A stretch of 15,736 bases of DNA from an uncultured bacterium (GTDB taxonomy: Bacteria > Bacillota > Bacilli > Lactobacillales > Lactobacillaceae). A program made the translations under genes and the position numbers. The notes below the pieces were generated by a model. It did not search any database. It was not told the origin of the DNA and saw only the letters and a program-made list of their open reading frames with translations. The stretch's first letter is position 1; each line of letters opens with the position of its first letter. This document shows positions 1 to 7,442 of the stretch, piece after piece. Location of the stretch: the NCBI GenBank assembly GCA_905214235.1, contig CAJMLF010000033.1:1-15736 (forward strand), in the 5' to 3' direction.

Positions 1-2
1 TT

Positions 3-57
3 TGTGCTTGCGGGGGTTCGAAGACGAACTAGCAAGCTAGTTCTGTCTCACTCCCAT
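3..57 (+). repeat. Intergenic repeat, copy 1 (cut by the window edge)
   Basis: The stretch matches the right-hand part of the repeat at 14350-14426. Shared landmarks are TTTGTGCTT, GGGGGTTCGAA, the near-palindrome GAACTAGC-AA-GCTAGTTC and the end CTGTCTCACTCCCAT. It is in the same orientation as that copy. The left part, which elsewhere holds a long terminator hairpin, lies outside the window. It sits just downstream of the acetyltransferase gene on the opposite strand. Function unknown. Confidence 0.75.
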
Positions 58-61
58 TTTC

Positions 62-583
62 TTACTTTAAATTCAATTCATATGCTAACCGGTCAGGGTT
101 CTCCTTGTCCTCGGTGACCTGAATAATCCCCCGGTAAGCAAAACCGCTGCGTTTGGCAACCGCCTGCATTGGCTGGTTATACTTCGACGTATCAATCCGG
201 AAATTGGCAACCCCCTGGGCAACCTGTAGGCTTAAGAGGTCGGCCATGAAGATCTTCGCCAGCCCTTCCCCCTGGTATGCGGAACTAAAGCAAATGCGGT
301 GGATGGTGGCGTAAGGATCCTGGTCATTTTGCCACGCTCCGTCAATCTTCTGGTAGGTTGGCTCGGCCCCCACGATTACCGCCGCGTAACCAGCAATCTC
401 CTGCCCGTTGATGAAGACAAAGCCGTGACCCTCCTTGATATCCGCGGCAATATCGTCTTCAGCAGGATAGGCCCCCTGCCACTGGGAACTCCCGGCGGCC
501 TTCAGCTGGGCCTTGGCGTCTTGAATGATTGACATTATCCGGGCCAAGTCGGCCAGCTTAGCCTGACGTGTGTACTTTTGCAT
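62..583 (-). CDS. GNAT-family N-acetyltransferase
   Basis: This 173-aa single-domain protein has the GNAT fold pattern: an N-terminal strand-helix that includes the acidic stretch AEDDIAADI, a central strand 'FVFINGQEIAGYAAV' (about residues 55-69), and the acetyl-CoA pyrophosphate-binding loop QGEGLA (about 104-109) after 'IHRICFSSAY'. The C-terminal 'MQAVAKRSGFAYRG' is the usual asparagine/glycine-rich beta-4/alpha-4 end. Known family role: transfer of an acetyl group from acetyl-CoA to an amine; the substrate cannot be read from sequence. The ATG follows a strong GGAGGAG site at good spacing. It is monocistronic and divergent from the next gene. The length is normal and nothing looks broken. 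Confidence 0.85.
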   Translation of the reverse strand: MQKYTRQAKLADLARIMSIIQDAKAQLKAAGSSQWQGAYPAEDDIAADIKEGHGFVFINGQEIAGYAAVIVGAEPTYQKIDGAWQNDQDPYATIHRICFSSAYQGEGLAKIFMADLLSLQVAQGVANFRIDTSKYNQPMQAVAKRSGFAYRGIIQVTEDKENPDRLAYELNLK

Positions 584-613
584 CGTTTTTCTCCTCCAGT
601 TGAATTTATCCTT

Positions 614-641
614 ATTTTACCTGAATCGGTGCTGCTGTCCA
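614..641 (-). promoter_or_regulatory. Promoter of the acetyltransferase gene
   Basis: Minus-strand TGGACA (636-641), a 16-nt spacer and TAAAAT (614-619), about 30 nt ahead of the start codon. Close to sigma-A consensus. Confidence 0.5.
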
Positions 642-696
642 CCCCGTTGTGAACTATAATGGAAACAATAACTACCAGGAGGGGGACTAGTTAAAA

Positions 697-1248
697 ATGT
701 GGGTTATCATCCTTTTCATCCTATTAATATATTCATTTATAAAGGGGACATTTGAGTTTGAGCCCGTCACCCGGCGGAGCCTAATCATCATCCCCGCTTA
801 CGCTTTTGTCATGATGGTCCTGGCCCTGCATGAAGAACACTTTGCCCACAAAGTTCTTTTGACCATCCTCCTGTTAATAATCGGCATCCTCATCGGCTTC
901 TTCCAGGCGACCCGGGTCTCGGTCACTGGCCCCCAGGGGAAGGACCGCTACGGCCGGCCCATCATTAAGGTCAAGCGCAACTGGCCATACCTGTTCGGCT
1001 GGATTGTTGTGTTCGTAATTGACATCATCATTGAATTTGCCGACCAGGCCGCGGTCAGTGGGGCCGCGGTGTTTGAGGAGTTGTTCAAGGAAATCCTCAA
1101 GGACCTTTCCTCAATCGCCTTCTTTAGCTTCAGCAACGAATGGTTCGTCTGGGCCCTTACCATGGCGACCAGCTTCGCCTATGGCATTTCCCTCTTGGCC
1201 CGCTACCCGGCAATCCGCCGGGCAGTTGCCCCGCGTCACCGTAAATAA
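697..1248 (+). CDS. Small multi-pass membrane protein, possibly CcdC/DUF1453-like
   Basis: The protein has 183 aa and about five hydrophobic segments (roughly residues 2-16, 28-44, 53-70, 97-115 and 149-168). A basic, glycine-containing loop (about 72-95) lies between segments 3 and 4, and the tail is basic and probably cytoplasmic. The pattern 'IGILIGFFQATRV', followed by a loop with 'GKDRYGRPIIKVKR' and then a Trp-led membrane segment, is reminiscent of CcdC-like proteins of unknown function; this is a resemblance, not a firm assignment. The ATG follows AGGAGGGGG at a rather long spacing (about 11 nt). A TATAAT at 655-660 is a plausible -10 with a poor -35. The gene is alone and ends in a terminator at 1258. 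Function unknown. Confidence 0.7.
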   Translation: MWVIILFILLIYSFIKGTFEFEPVTRRSLIIIPAYAFVMMVLALHEEHFAHKVLLTILLLIIGILIGFFQATRVSVTGPQGKDRYGRPIIKVKRNWPYLFGWIVVFVIDIIIEFADQAAVSGAAVFEELFKEILKDLSSIAFFSFSNEWFVWALTMATSFAYGISLLARYPAIRRAVAPRHRK

Positions 1249-1257
1249 TTGATATTA

Positions 1258-1290
1258 GCGTCCCGTGCTCACCGTGCGGGGCGCCTTTTA
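1258..1290 (+). terminator. Rho-independent terminator
   Basis: GCGTCCCG (1258-1265) pairs with CGGGGCGC (1277-1284) with one G-U pair, followed by CTTTTATTT. It ends the membrane-protein gene and just touches the 3' end of the converging metI, so it may serve both directions. Confidence 0.75.
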
Positions 1291-2406
1291 TTTACCAAGT
1301 GCTTGTTTAAGGTCGTTAACCAGGTCTGTTGGATCCTCCAGGCCAACGGACAGCCGGAGGAGGCGGGGCGTGATGCCGAGCCGCTGCCGTTGGTCAAGCT
1401 CCACGTCCGCGTGAGTCTGGTAAAACGGGATTGTGATTAGGCTTTCGACTCCCCCGAGGCTCTCCGCAAAGGTAATCACCTTCACGTTGTTCAAGATCTT
1501 TTCGACGTCGCCCTCATCCTTAAGGTAGAAGCTAATGATGCCGCCCTTGCCGGGATAGAGGACCTTACTAACGTGAGGTTCACCTTGCAGGTATTTAACG
1601 ACCTGCTGGGCATTGCTGGTGTGGCGCTCAACCCGGACCGTCAGCGTCTTCAGGCTTCGCAACAAGAGCCAGGAGTCAAACGAGTCGAGGGTGTCGCCGG
1701 TGGTAATGTAGTATTCGTAGTACTTGGCGGCGAGGTCGGGGTCCTTACAGACTAAGATCCCACCCAGCAGGTCATTGTGCCCCGAAAGGTACTTCGTTGC
1801 CGAATGAACCACAATGTCAGCCCCCAGGGTCAGTGGTTGCTGGTAAACCGGTGTGTAGAAGGTATTATCAACCGCCACCAGGGTCTGCGGGTTCTTCTCG
1901 TGTACCGCAGTTGCCACTGCCTGAATGTCAACCTTCTTCATCATCGGGTTTGATGGCGTCTCCAGCCACACGAGTTTCGTTTTCGTGGAAACTTTGGCCA
2001 CCAGGTCAGCAATTGATCGGCCGTCCCACTGGTCAAAGTCGACCCCGGCGTGGTCATGCAGGTAACGGAAGTAGCGAAAATCGCCGCCATAGAGGTCGTC
2101 CAACGAGATTAGCTGGTCCCCCGTCTTGAGGATACTCAGTGCCAGCTGGATGGCCGCCATCCCCGAGCTGACATCAAAGGCAGCGGTCCCCTTCTCTAAC
2201 CGGGCCATCGTTTCCTCAAGCGCCCGCCGGTTAGGGGTGGCAAGCCGTGAATAGGTGTAGCCACGGTGGGGGTCAAAATTCTTGGCCTCCGCTAGTGAAT
2301 CGTGGCGGTAGTTCGATGAGAAGTACAGGGGCAGGGCAACGGCCTTTTTACCATCCAGGTGGTTGCCAGCCTGGGCAATGATTGTATCGAGTGATTTTTC
2401 TGACAT
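1288..2406 (-). CDS. metI: Cystathionine gamma-synthase / O-acetylhomoserine sulfhydrylase-type PLP enzyme
   Basis: This is a 372-aa fold-type I PLP enzyme of the Cys/Met metabolism family, the usual length. 'SSGMAAIQ' (80-87) is the PLP-phosphate region, 'DNTFYTPV' (180-187) carries the aspartate that contacts the PLP ring nitrogen, and 'HSATKYLSGHNDL' carries the Schiff-base lysine (K205). The phrases 'DSWLLLRSLKTL', 'LYPGKGGIISF' and 'TFAESLGGVESLIT' resemble Bacillus MetI more than MetC, so I favour the synthase that makes cystathionine or homocysteine from an activated homoserine. Substrate choice is not certain. It begins 12 nt after metC with GGAGGAAG ahead of the ATG, so the two are cotranscribed from the T-box promoter. 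Confidence 0.85.
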   Translation of the reverse strand: MSEKSLDTIIAQAGNHLDGKKAVALPLYFSSNYRHDSLAEAKNFDPHRGYTYSRLATPNRRALEETMARLEKGTAAFDVSSGMAAIQLALSILKTGDQLISLDDLYGGDFRYFRYLHDHAGVDFDQWDGRSIADLVAKVSTKTKLVWLETPSNPMMKKVDIQAVATAVHEKNPQTLVAVDNTFYTPVYQQPLTLGADIVVHSATKYLSGHNDLLGGILVCKDPDLAAKYYEYYITTGDTLDSFDSWLLLRSLKTLTVRVERHTSNAQQVVKYLQGEPHVSKVLYPGKGGIISFYLKDEGDVEKILNNVKVITFAESLGGVESLITIPFYQTHADVELDQRQRLGITPRLLRLSVGLEDPTDLVNDLKQALGK

Positions 2407-2418
2407 AGTTCTTCCTCC

Positions 2419-3567
2419 TTACTTTTGTGCCTTATCCAGGGCTTGCTTAATATCGGCAATTTGATCACGGTAGTCCTCGATTCCCACGGCCATCCGAATC
2501 AACCCCGGCTTGATTCCCGCGGCTAATTGTTCTTCAGGACTCAACTCCGCGTGACTCATCTTGCTGGGAAGCTCGACCAGGCTTTCCACCGCTCCCAGGC
2601 TGACCGCCAGCTTGAAAAGCTTAAGCTGGTTGACAAAGCGAACCGGGTCGATCCCCGTACTGAGCTCGAAGGAGAAGACACCGCCTGCACCGGTCGCCTC
2701 TTTTTGCAGGGCTTCGTACCCCGCCAGGCCCTTGACCCCAGGATAGTAAATTTGCGCAATGTCCGGCCGGGGCCGCAGGTAGTTAACCAACTCCTTGACG
2801 TTGGCAATCTGCCGGTCGAGGCGCAGGCTGAGGGTCTTCACCCCCCGGGCCAGTTCGTTGCTATCTTCAGGCGACAGAACCGCGCCGAGGGCATTTTGAA
2901 TGAAGTAGACCCGCCGGGCGAGTGCCGGATCCTTGACGATGACGGCGCCGGCGGAAACGTCGGAGTGGCCGGAAAGGTACTTGGTGGCACTATGGATGAC
3001 AACGTCGGCCCCCAGGGTCAACGGCCGCAAGAGGTAGGGACTGAGGAAGGTATTGTCCACAATCGTCAACAGCTGGTGCTGGTGGGCCAGTTGAGCAACA
3101 TCACTGACGGAGGTCACCTGAAGCAGGGGGTTCGTCACCGGTTCAAAGTAAATGGCCTTGGTGTTCGGCCGGATAGCCCCTTCGATTGCCGCTAAGTCCC
3201 GGGTGTCGACCGCCGTAATGGATAGGCCCCAGCGGGCAAAGAACTGGTGGAGCAAGCGGAAGGTGCCACCGTAAATCTGGTCCCCAACGATGATGTGGTC
3301 CCCCTGCTTGAAGATTGCGAGGGCCGCATGAATCGCTGCCATCCCCGAAGAGAAACAAAAGCCCTGGTACCCACCTTCAAGGTCGGCTAACTGGTCCTCC
3401 AGTGCCCGCCGGGTTGGGTTGCCTGAACGTGAGTAGTCGTCCTTGATGGGGGCGCCCACTGCCGGGTACTCAAAAGTGGTTGCCTTATAAATGGGAACGG
3501 TCACTGCCCCGGTGCCGTTATCTCCCTGTGCGGGTTGGTGTACAAGTCGTGTATTGAAATTCGTCAT
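2419..3567 (-). CDS. metC: Cystathionine beta-lyase (PLP, Cys/Met family)
   Basis: This 382-aa protein is the first gene of the T-box-controlled operon. Family landmarks are 'YSRSGNPTRRALE' (45-57), 'SSGMAAIH' (73-80), 'DNTFLSPYL' (171-179), 'HSATKYLSGHSDV' with the PLP lysine K196, and 'AVSLGAVESL' near the C terminus. The overall pattern resembles Bacillus MetC: cystathionine to homocysteine, pyruvate and ammonia. A gamma-lyase activity cannot be excluded by sequence. The ATG at 3567 was chosen because AGGAGGGG lies 6 nt upstream; a start 21 nt earlier at 3588 lies in the T-box terminator tail and is implausible. Pairing with metI and a Met specifier supports homocysteine formation for methionine synthesis. 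Confidence 0.85.
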   Translation of the reverse strand: MTNFNTRLVHQPAQGDNGTGAVTVPIYKATTFEYPAVGAPIKDDYSRSGNPTRRALEDQLADLEGGYQGFCFSSGMAAIHAALAIFKQGDHIIVGDQIYGGTFRLLHQFFARWGLSITAVDTRDLAAIEGAIRPNTKAIYFEPVTNPLLQVTSVSDVAQLAHQHQLLTIVDNTFLSPYLLRPLTLGADVVIHSATKYLSGHSDVSAGAVIVKDPALARRVYFIQNALGAVLSPEDSNELARGVKTLSLRLDRQIANVKELVNYLRPRPDIAQIYYPGVKGLAGYEALQKEATGAGGVFSFELSTGIDPVRFVNQLKLFKLAVSLGAVESLVELPSKMSHAELSPEEQLAAGIKPGLIRMAVGIEDYRDQIADIKQALDKAQK

Positions 3568-3586
3568 TTTACTTCCCCTCCTAAAC

Positions 3587-3878
3587 AAAAAAAGCGCCCC
3601 TAAGTAGAAAAATTCTACCTAGGGACGCACATAGCGTGGTACCACCCAATTTCACCGATAAAATCAGCCTCAACAGTACTTAACAAGTTAAATACCAGGG
3701 ATGGTAACGGATCCTGCCGGAATTACAGCCGGCAATTGGCCGACCACGCTTCGTTGCTCCGAGCTCATCTTCAAGACACCCCGTTACCCGCCTTCTCACC
3801 ATCAGCGGTCACTGCCTGAAACAAGATGTCTCTACTCTTCTCATCAACGCACTTATAAAATTAGAGTTAAATTAAATT
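3587..3878 (-). promoter_or_regulatory. T-box riboswitch, specifier AUG (methionine), with its terminator
   Basis: The minus-strand leader has T-box hallmarks. The base of Stem I pairs CGTTG with CAACG. The specifier loop has AGTA on the 5' side and GAAG-ATG-A on the 3' side, so the specifier codon is AUG at 3768-3766. The T-box core GGGTGGTACCACGC lies at 3634-3647, and its UGGU can pair with an ACCA tRNA end (discriminator A, as in tRNA-Met). The terminator is a long GC-capped hairpin at 3587-3628 ending in a T7 run. Uncharged tRNA-Met should stabilise the antiterminator and switch on metC-metI. Confidence 0.9.
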
Positions 3879-3884
3879 GTGGTT

Positions 3885-3913
3885 AGTATAGTTTAATCTT
3901 AAGCTATTGTCAA
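3885..3913 (-). promoter_or_regulatory. Promoter of the met T-box operon
   Basis: Minus-strand TTGACA (3908-3913), a 17-nt spacer and TATACT (3885-3890): a near-perfect sigma-A promoter. It starts only 8 nt past the stop of the upstream esterase gene. Confidence 0.85.
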
Positions 3914-3920
3914 CACTTAA

Positions 3921-4874
3921 TTAGCCAACTATGACTCGCAGGAATTCAAAGACAGTGTCTAACGTTTTCGGTGCAAAGAAGCCGTCACTGCCGTGGTCGC
4001 TCCCCGCCAGGCAATAGAAGTCCGCCCGGTGGCCATTTTTCTTTAATGCCTGGTACAACAAGCAGCTCTGTTCAAATGGCACAAAGCGGTCCTTGTTGCC
4101 GTGCATGATTAAAAATGGTGGTAGCTCCTTATCCGGCTTAATATAGTTAATTGGATTTGCTTTTTGCACCAGTTCTGGGTTTTGGTAAATGTCCTTTGTG
4201 CCTAGGAATTCGCCCTCTAGGCTGTGGGCGGTGACGTGGTCCTGTGTCGATGGGACCTTATTCATACGGCTAATATCCGTTGGCCCATAGAAATCAACGC
4301 AAGCCTTAAAATTAAGCGGCATTGTTTCGACATCCTCATCACTGAAAAACTGGTTGCCTTCCGTCACGGTAGCAAGGGTCACAGTATGACCACCGGAAGA
4401 ATCTCCCCAGGCACCGTATCGCTTGGGGTCAACATGGTACTGCTCCGCATGCATCAGCATAAACCTGGTTGCCGTGTTCAAATCCCGAACCTGAACGGGG
4501 AAGGACCAGCGGGGTGCGTAACGGTACTCCACCATTGCAACCACATAGCCGTGTTTGGCAACTTCAACCATGTGGGCAAGGTGGTTACCGAGGTTCTGCT
4601 TATGAAAAGCCGAACCCTGAACCCACATGATAAGGGGAAAACGCCGCTCCCCAGCCGGCACAATAATGTGCAGGTGTAATTTCAGGCTATCCTTATAGGC
4701 ATACACCACGTTGAGGTGTACCTGCGGATAATGGGGCTTCAGGTCCACGTCCAATGTCTTCATCCCTGCAGGATCATCGGTCGCCTGTGGAAATTCGTCT
4801 TTTGCCATTTCAAAAGGTTCAACGTAGTCCTGCGGCATCCCGCTCAGCTCAGCGTCTGTCATTATTTTCTTCAT
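3921..4874 (-). CDS. Alpha/beta-hydrolase esterase (BD-FAE/carboxylesterase type) of the phenolic-acid operon
   Basis: This 317-aa hydrolase has a clear catalytic triad: nucleophile S159 in GDSSG (157-161), acid D262 in 'HGNKDRF', and base H294 in 'GSDHG'. 'WVQGSAF' (84-90) replaces the usual HGGG-like oxyanion segment, and 'VEYRYAPRWSFPVQVRDL' is typical of the feruloyl/acetylxylan esterase-like group. No signal peptide is seen, so it is probably cytoplasmic. The chosen ATG (4874) follows GGAAGGGTG; a start at 4955 lacks this support. It overlaps the LpdD-like gene by 26 nt, which suggests translational coupling. By context it may hydrolyse an ester whose acid product feeds the UbiD decarboxylase; this is inference. 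The closely following T-box promoter leaves no room for a terminator of its own. Confidence 0.8.
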   Translation of the reverse strand: MKKIMTDAELSGMPQDYVEPFEMAKDEFPQATDDPAGMKTLDVDLKPHYPQVHLNVVYAYKDSLKLHLHIIVPAGERRFPLIMWVQGSAFHKQNLGNHLAHMVEVAKHGYVVAMVEYRYAPRWSFPVQVRDLNTATRFMLMHAEQYHVDPKRYGAWGDSSGGHTVTLATVTEGNQFFSDEDVETMPLNFKACVDFYGPTDISRMNKVPSTQDHVTAHSLEGEFLGTKDIYQNPELVQKANPINYIKPDKELPPFLIMHGNKDRFVPFEQSCLLYQALKKNGHRADFYCLAGSDHGSDGFFAPKTLDTVFEFLRVIVG

Positions 4875-5322
4875 GAACTTCACCCTTCCCGACTTCAAAG
4901 TTCTGCAGGTGCGTCGTGTATTGGGGATCACTAAATTCTTGGGCAAACCCAGCAAACCATGTAATAACCTGCACGGCTAGATTATCGACCATCGCAAACG
5001 ACGCGTTAATCTGGGCAGCAGTAATACCGTCAACATGTACGCCAGCGGTGACGCAGATATTGCCGGGAGCCTGATCAACAACCCTTTTTACAAACTGCTC
5101 AGCGAGCATAATATCCTTATGGATTCGACCATCATGACTAGCAAAGTGGACCTTTGTGACCTTGCCAGTCTTCTTGTCGTAACTGACGATTCCACCTAGG
5201 TGGGGAACATTACCGCCAGTTAGGTTAACCAGCAGGTCCTTGTTCATTAAGGTCGCACTAGCGGTAATCGTGTACCCTTCCTGCTTGACTGTGAAAATTT
5301 GTTTATGAATCAAGTTAGCCAT
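4849..5322 (-). CDS. lpdD: LpdD-like protein (gallate decarboxylase accessory / prenyl-flavin chaperone type)
   Basis: This is a 157-aa soluble protein with no membrane segments. Features such as 'LVNLTGGNVPHLGGIVSYD' and 'NICVTAGVHVDGITAAQIN' fit the small LpdD proteins found beside UbiD/UbiX-type decarboxylases in Lactiplantibacillus plantarum and relatives. LpdD-type proteins have been proposed to help deliver prenylated FMN; the exact role here is not shown by sequence. The start ATG lies inside the last codons of ubiX (8-nt overlap), and its 3' end overlaps the esterase, so the four genes are tightly coupled. The assignment rests on size, context and general resemblance. Confidence 0.75.
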   Translation of the reverse strand: MANLIHKQIFTVKQEGYTITASATLMNKDLLVNLTGGNVPHLGGIVSYDKKTGKVTKVHFASHDGRIHKDIMLAEQFVKRVVDQAPGNICVTAGVHVDGITAAQINASFAMVDNLAVQVITWFAGFAQEFSDPQYTTHLQNFEVGKGEVHEENNDRR

Positions 5323-5875
5323 TCCACCGCCGCCCTATTTCGTTATCGATTCCCAACGCGTCAACTACCTTCATTGACTGGTGGTCAATGATGTCCTGGA
5401 TGGTTTGCGGATGGTCGTAGAAGGACGGGATGGGTGGAATAATCTGGACACCAAGTTTTGCCAGCTTGGTTAGGTTTTCCAGGTGAATTGCTGAAAGGGG
5501 CGTTTCACGGGGAACAAGAATCAGCTTTCGCTGTTCCTTTAGCATTACACCCGCCGCACGGATGATCAGATCATCATCAAAGCCAACGCTAATCCCAGCA
5601 ACGGTCTTCATACTGGCTGGTGCAACCACCATTGCATCAACCCGAAAGGATCCGCTGGCAATGCTGGCCCCTAAATTATGGTCATCATAAACAAAGTCGG
5701 CCAGCTTTTCTACTTCTTCCGGCTGGTAGTCAGTTTCAAGCTTAATGTTCTCCTTAGCCCAGTCACTCATTACCAGGTGGGTTTCAATGCCTTCAACCTG
5801 TTTTAACTTTTTAAGCAGGTCAATTCCGTAAATACTGCCGGAGGCCCCGGAGATGCCTATAATGATCTTTTTCAA
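5315..5875 (-). CDS. lpdB: UbiX-family flavin prenyltransferase
   Basis: This 186-aa protein belongs to the UbiX/Pad1 family, which prenylates reduced FMN to make the cofactor of UbiD decarboxylases. It shows the N-terminal FMN-binding 'IIIGISGASGSIYG', 'VVAPASMKTVAGI' in the middle, and the 'LVPRETPLS' motif followed by 'HLENLTKLAKLGVQIIPP', all family landmarks. I chose the TTG at 5875 because AAGGG lies 8 nt upstream and the protein then starts at 'KKIIIGISG' as usual; a TTG at 5884 touches the ribosome site. It is close to normal family length (about 190 aa) and appears intact. It is located directly after the decarboxylase gene. Confidence 0.9.
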   Translation of the reverse strand: MKKIIIGISGASGSIYGIDLLKKLKQVEGIETHLVMSDWAKENIKLETDYQPEEVEKLADFVYDDHNLGASIASGSFRVDAMVVAPASMKTVAGISVGFDDDLIIRAAGVMLKEQRKLILVPRETPLSAIHLENLTKLAKLGVQIIPPIPSFYDHPQTIQDIIDHQSMKVVDALGIDNEIGRRWNG

Positions 5876-5892
5876 ATTAATCAACCCTTATT

Positions 5893-7368
5893 TCAAATAT
5901 TTCTTCCAGTCCGGCATTTCCTTGAACTTGGAACGAACTGGTCCTTCATATCAAATGGAACGGTCCCGTCAATAATTGTCTTCGCGCTCATCCCCTTGAC
6001 CCGGATTGACTTAGGATCGTACTGGGGCCGCTCTGAAGGGTCAAGCGGGTGATTCCGCATGCCCGGAAGGCAGACAAAGTCCTGGTCTGCTTGGAAACGG
6101 GTGTTCATCGTCCATACCACATCATTCATGTCAAAGATATCGACGTCCTCATCAACTAGCCAAACGGTCTTTAATTCCTTAAAGGCAGCAAAGGCTAGAA
6201 TGGCTGCTTGGCGTTGAATTCCTTCGTCCGCGGGGTTGTCCTTGTGGATCTGCATAATGGTCATGAGCTTACCACCCCCGGCTGGCGGATTGTAAACGTT
6301 AACCACCTTTCCGGGAATTGCCTTATCGACCATTTCCAGAATTGACGCCTCTGTCGGAATTCCCGCCATTGAGACGTGTTCCTCACTTGGCCCAATTACG
6401 GACTGCATGATTGGATTATCCTTCCGGTGGGTCACCGCCGTTACTTTAACCACGTTGACCGCCGGATTAGCCACCCCGTTGTAACCCGGGAACTCAGGCA
6501 TTGCAAAACCGGTGTTGGTGTTAATGTCCTCTTGCATCGTTTGGTTAGGCATAATGTAGCCCTCAATCACGTATTCGCTCCTGGCCAATGCGGTTTCGTC
6601 TACAGAAACCCCATCTACTAACTGAACCGGTTCCTGCCGGAGGGCCCCGGCAACGTCCAACTCATCGTAGCCGAGCGGCGTTGTTGGTGGTTCGAAGGTG
6701 GCACCAATCGTTACCGCTGGGTCCAGGCCAATGTTGATTGTGATTGGCATCGGCTTGTTTAGCTTTTCAAATTCCTTTTGGAAGTGTCCAATATGACGGC
6801 CACCAGGCATAACATACATTCCTAAGGTGTCCTTATCCTCCAGTACCATCCGGTGAATGGTAACGTCACTCATCGACTTATCCGGACTAGAGCCCTTGAC
6901 AAGGCCACAAGTAATGTAGGGACCGGTATCGTATTCAGTATTCGTTGGTGCTGGCACTAGTTTTCTAATGTCAAAGTCGGGGTCACTGGCAAGGTGTACC
7001 ACTTCCTGAGCAGGAGCGTCCTTCTTTTCCACCTTAACTGGGTGGACTGGGTTTTCAACCGCATCCTTTAAGAAGCGGCCCAGCGTCCTGTAATCATGGT
7101 GAAGGATCCGGCCATCACGCTTCCGGCTGGCCATTAAGCCAGTTAAAACCCGGGTGTGGGGGAAGCCCTTCAGATTGTTGAACATCATGGCTGGTCCCTC
7201 CTGGGTCGGCCGTTCAACGGTCCCCCCGGCCCCAATATAACGGTAAACACCAGAGATTTCCGCGTCCGGATCAATTTCAACATCAGTCTCGTGATAATCA
7301 GCTGGATTATCCTTAATTTCCCGTAACACTTTTCTTAAATCCCAAGGATCCTTAGGTAGTTCTGTCAT
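5893..7368 (-). CDS. lpdC: UbiD-family decarboxylase (gallate/protocatechuate type), C terminus frameshifted
   Basis: This 491-aa protein is a prenyl-FMN-dependent non-oxidative decarboxylase. The family is recognisable by 'MMFNNLKGFP' (61-70), 'DPDFDIRKLVPAP', 'IHRMVLEDKDTLGMYVMPGGRHIGH' with R173 at the expected prFMN-binding site, 'INIGLDPAVTIGATF', and the acidic segment around 'VIEGYIMP' (E269) to 'MPEFPGYNG' (E292), where the catalytic glutamates lie. The context (UbiX, LpdD, LysR) matches the gallate decarboxylase operons of lactobacilli; the substrate is inferred. The last ~16 codons are out of frame: the minus-1 frame encodes 'SKFKEMPDWKKYLK' then TAA at 5888-5890, which looks like the native end. 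The break is at a GAAC-GAAC tandem (5931-5938, plus strand), consistent with loss of one 4-nt unit. RBS AGGTGA precedes the ATG. Confidence 0.85.
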   Translation of the reverse strand: MTELPKDPWDLRKVLREIKDNPADYHETDVEIDPDAEISGVYRYIGAGGTVERPTQEGPAMMFNNLKGFPHTRVLTGLMASRKRDGRILHHDYRTLGRFLKDAVENPVHPVKVEKKDAPAQEVVHLASDPDFDIRKLVPAPTNTEYDTGPYITCGLVKGSSPDKSMSDVTIHRMVLEDKDTLGMYVMPGGRHIGHFQKEFEKLNKPMPITINIGLDPAVTIGATFEPPTTPLGYDELDVAGALRQEPVQLVDGVSVDETALARSEYVIEGYIMPNQTMQEDINTNTGFAMPEFPGYNGVANPAVNVVKVTAVTHRKDNPIMQSVIGPSEEHVSMAGIPTEASILEMVDKAIPGKVVNVYNPPAGGGKLMTIMQIHKDNPADEGIQRQAAILAFAAFKELKTVWLVDEDVDIFDMNDVVWTMNTRFQADQDFVCLPGMRNHPLDPSERPQYDPKSIRVKGMSAKTIIDGTVPFDMKDQFVPSSRKCRTGRNI

Positions 7369-7398
7369 GATAAGTCACCTACTTTTATTTTTGCCTTT

Positions 7399-7428
7399 AT
7401 TATGAAAAGGATGATAAGTAAACATCAA
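7399..7428 (-). promoter_or_regulatory. Candidate promoter and LysR operator ahead of the decarboxylase gene
   Basis: In the 74-nt gap after the LysR gene, the minus strand has TTGATG (7423-7428), an 18-nt spacer and CATAAT (7399-7404). TGAT-N8-ATCA (7412-7427) covers the -35 and contains two T-N11-A matches, the general LysR-box pattern. Suggestive only. Confidence 0.4.
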
Positions 7429-7442
7429 TTCCGTTTTAGCCG

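Noticed and set aside
2527..3195. A 222-aa plus-strand ORF opposite metC
   Set aside because: It lies wholly within a well-supported PLP enzyme gene on the other strand, with no ribosome site and a composition typical of a shadow frame.
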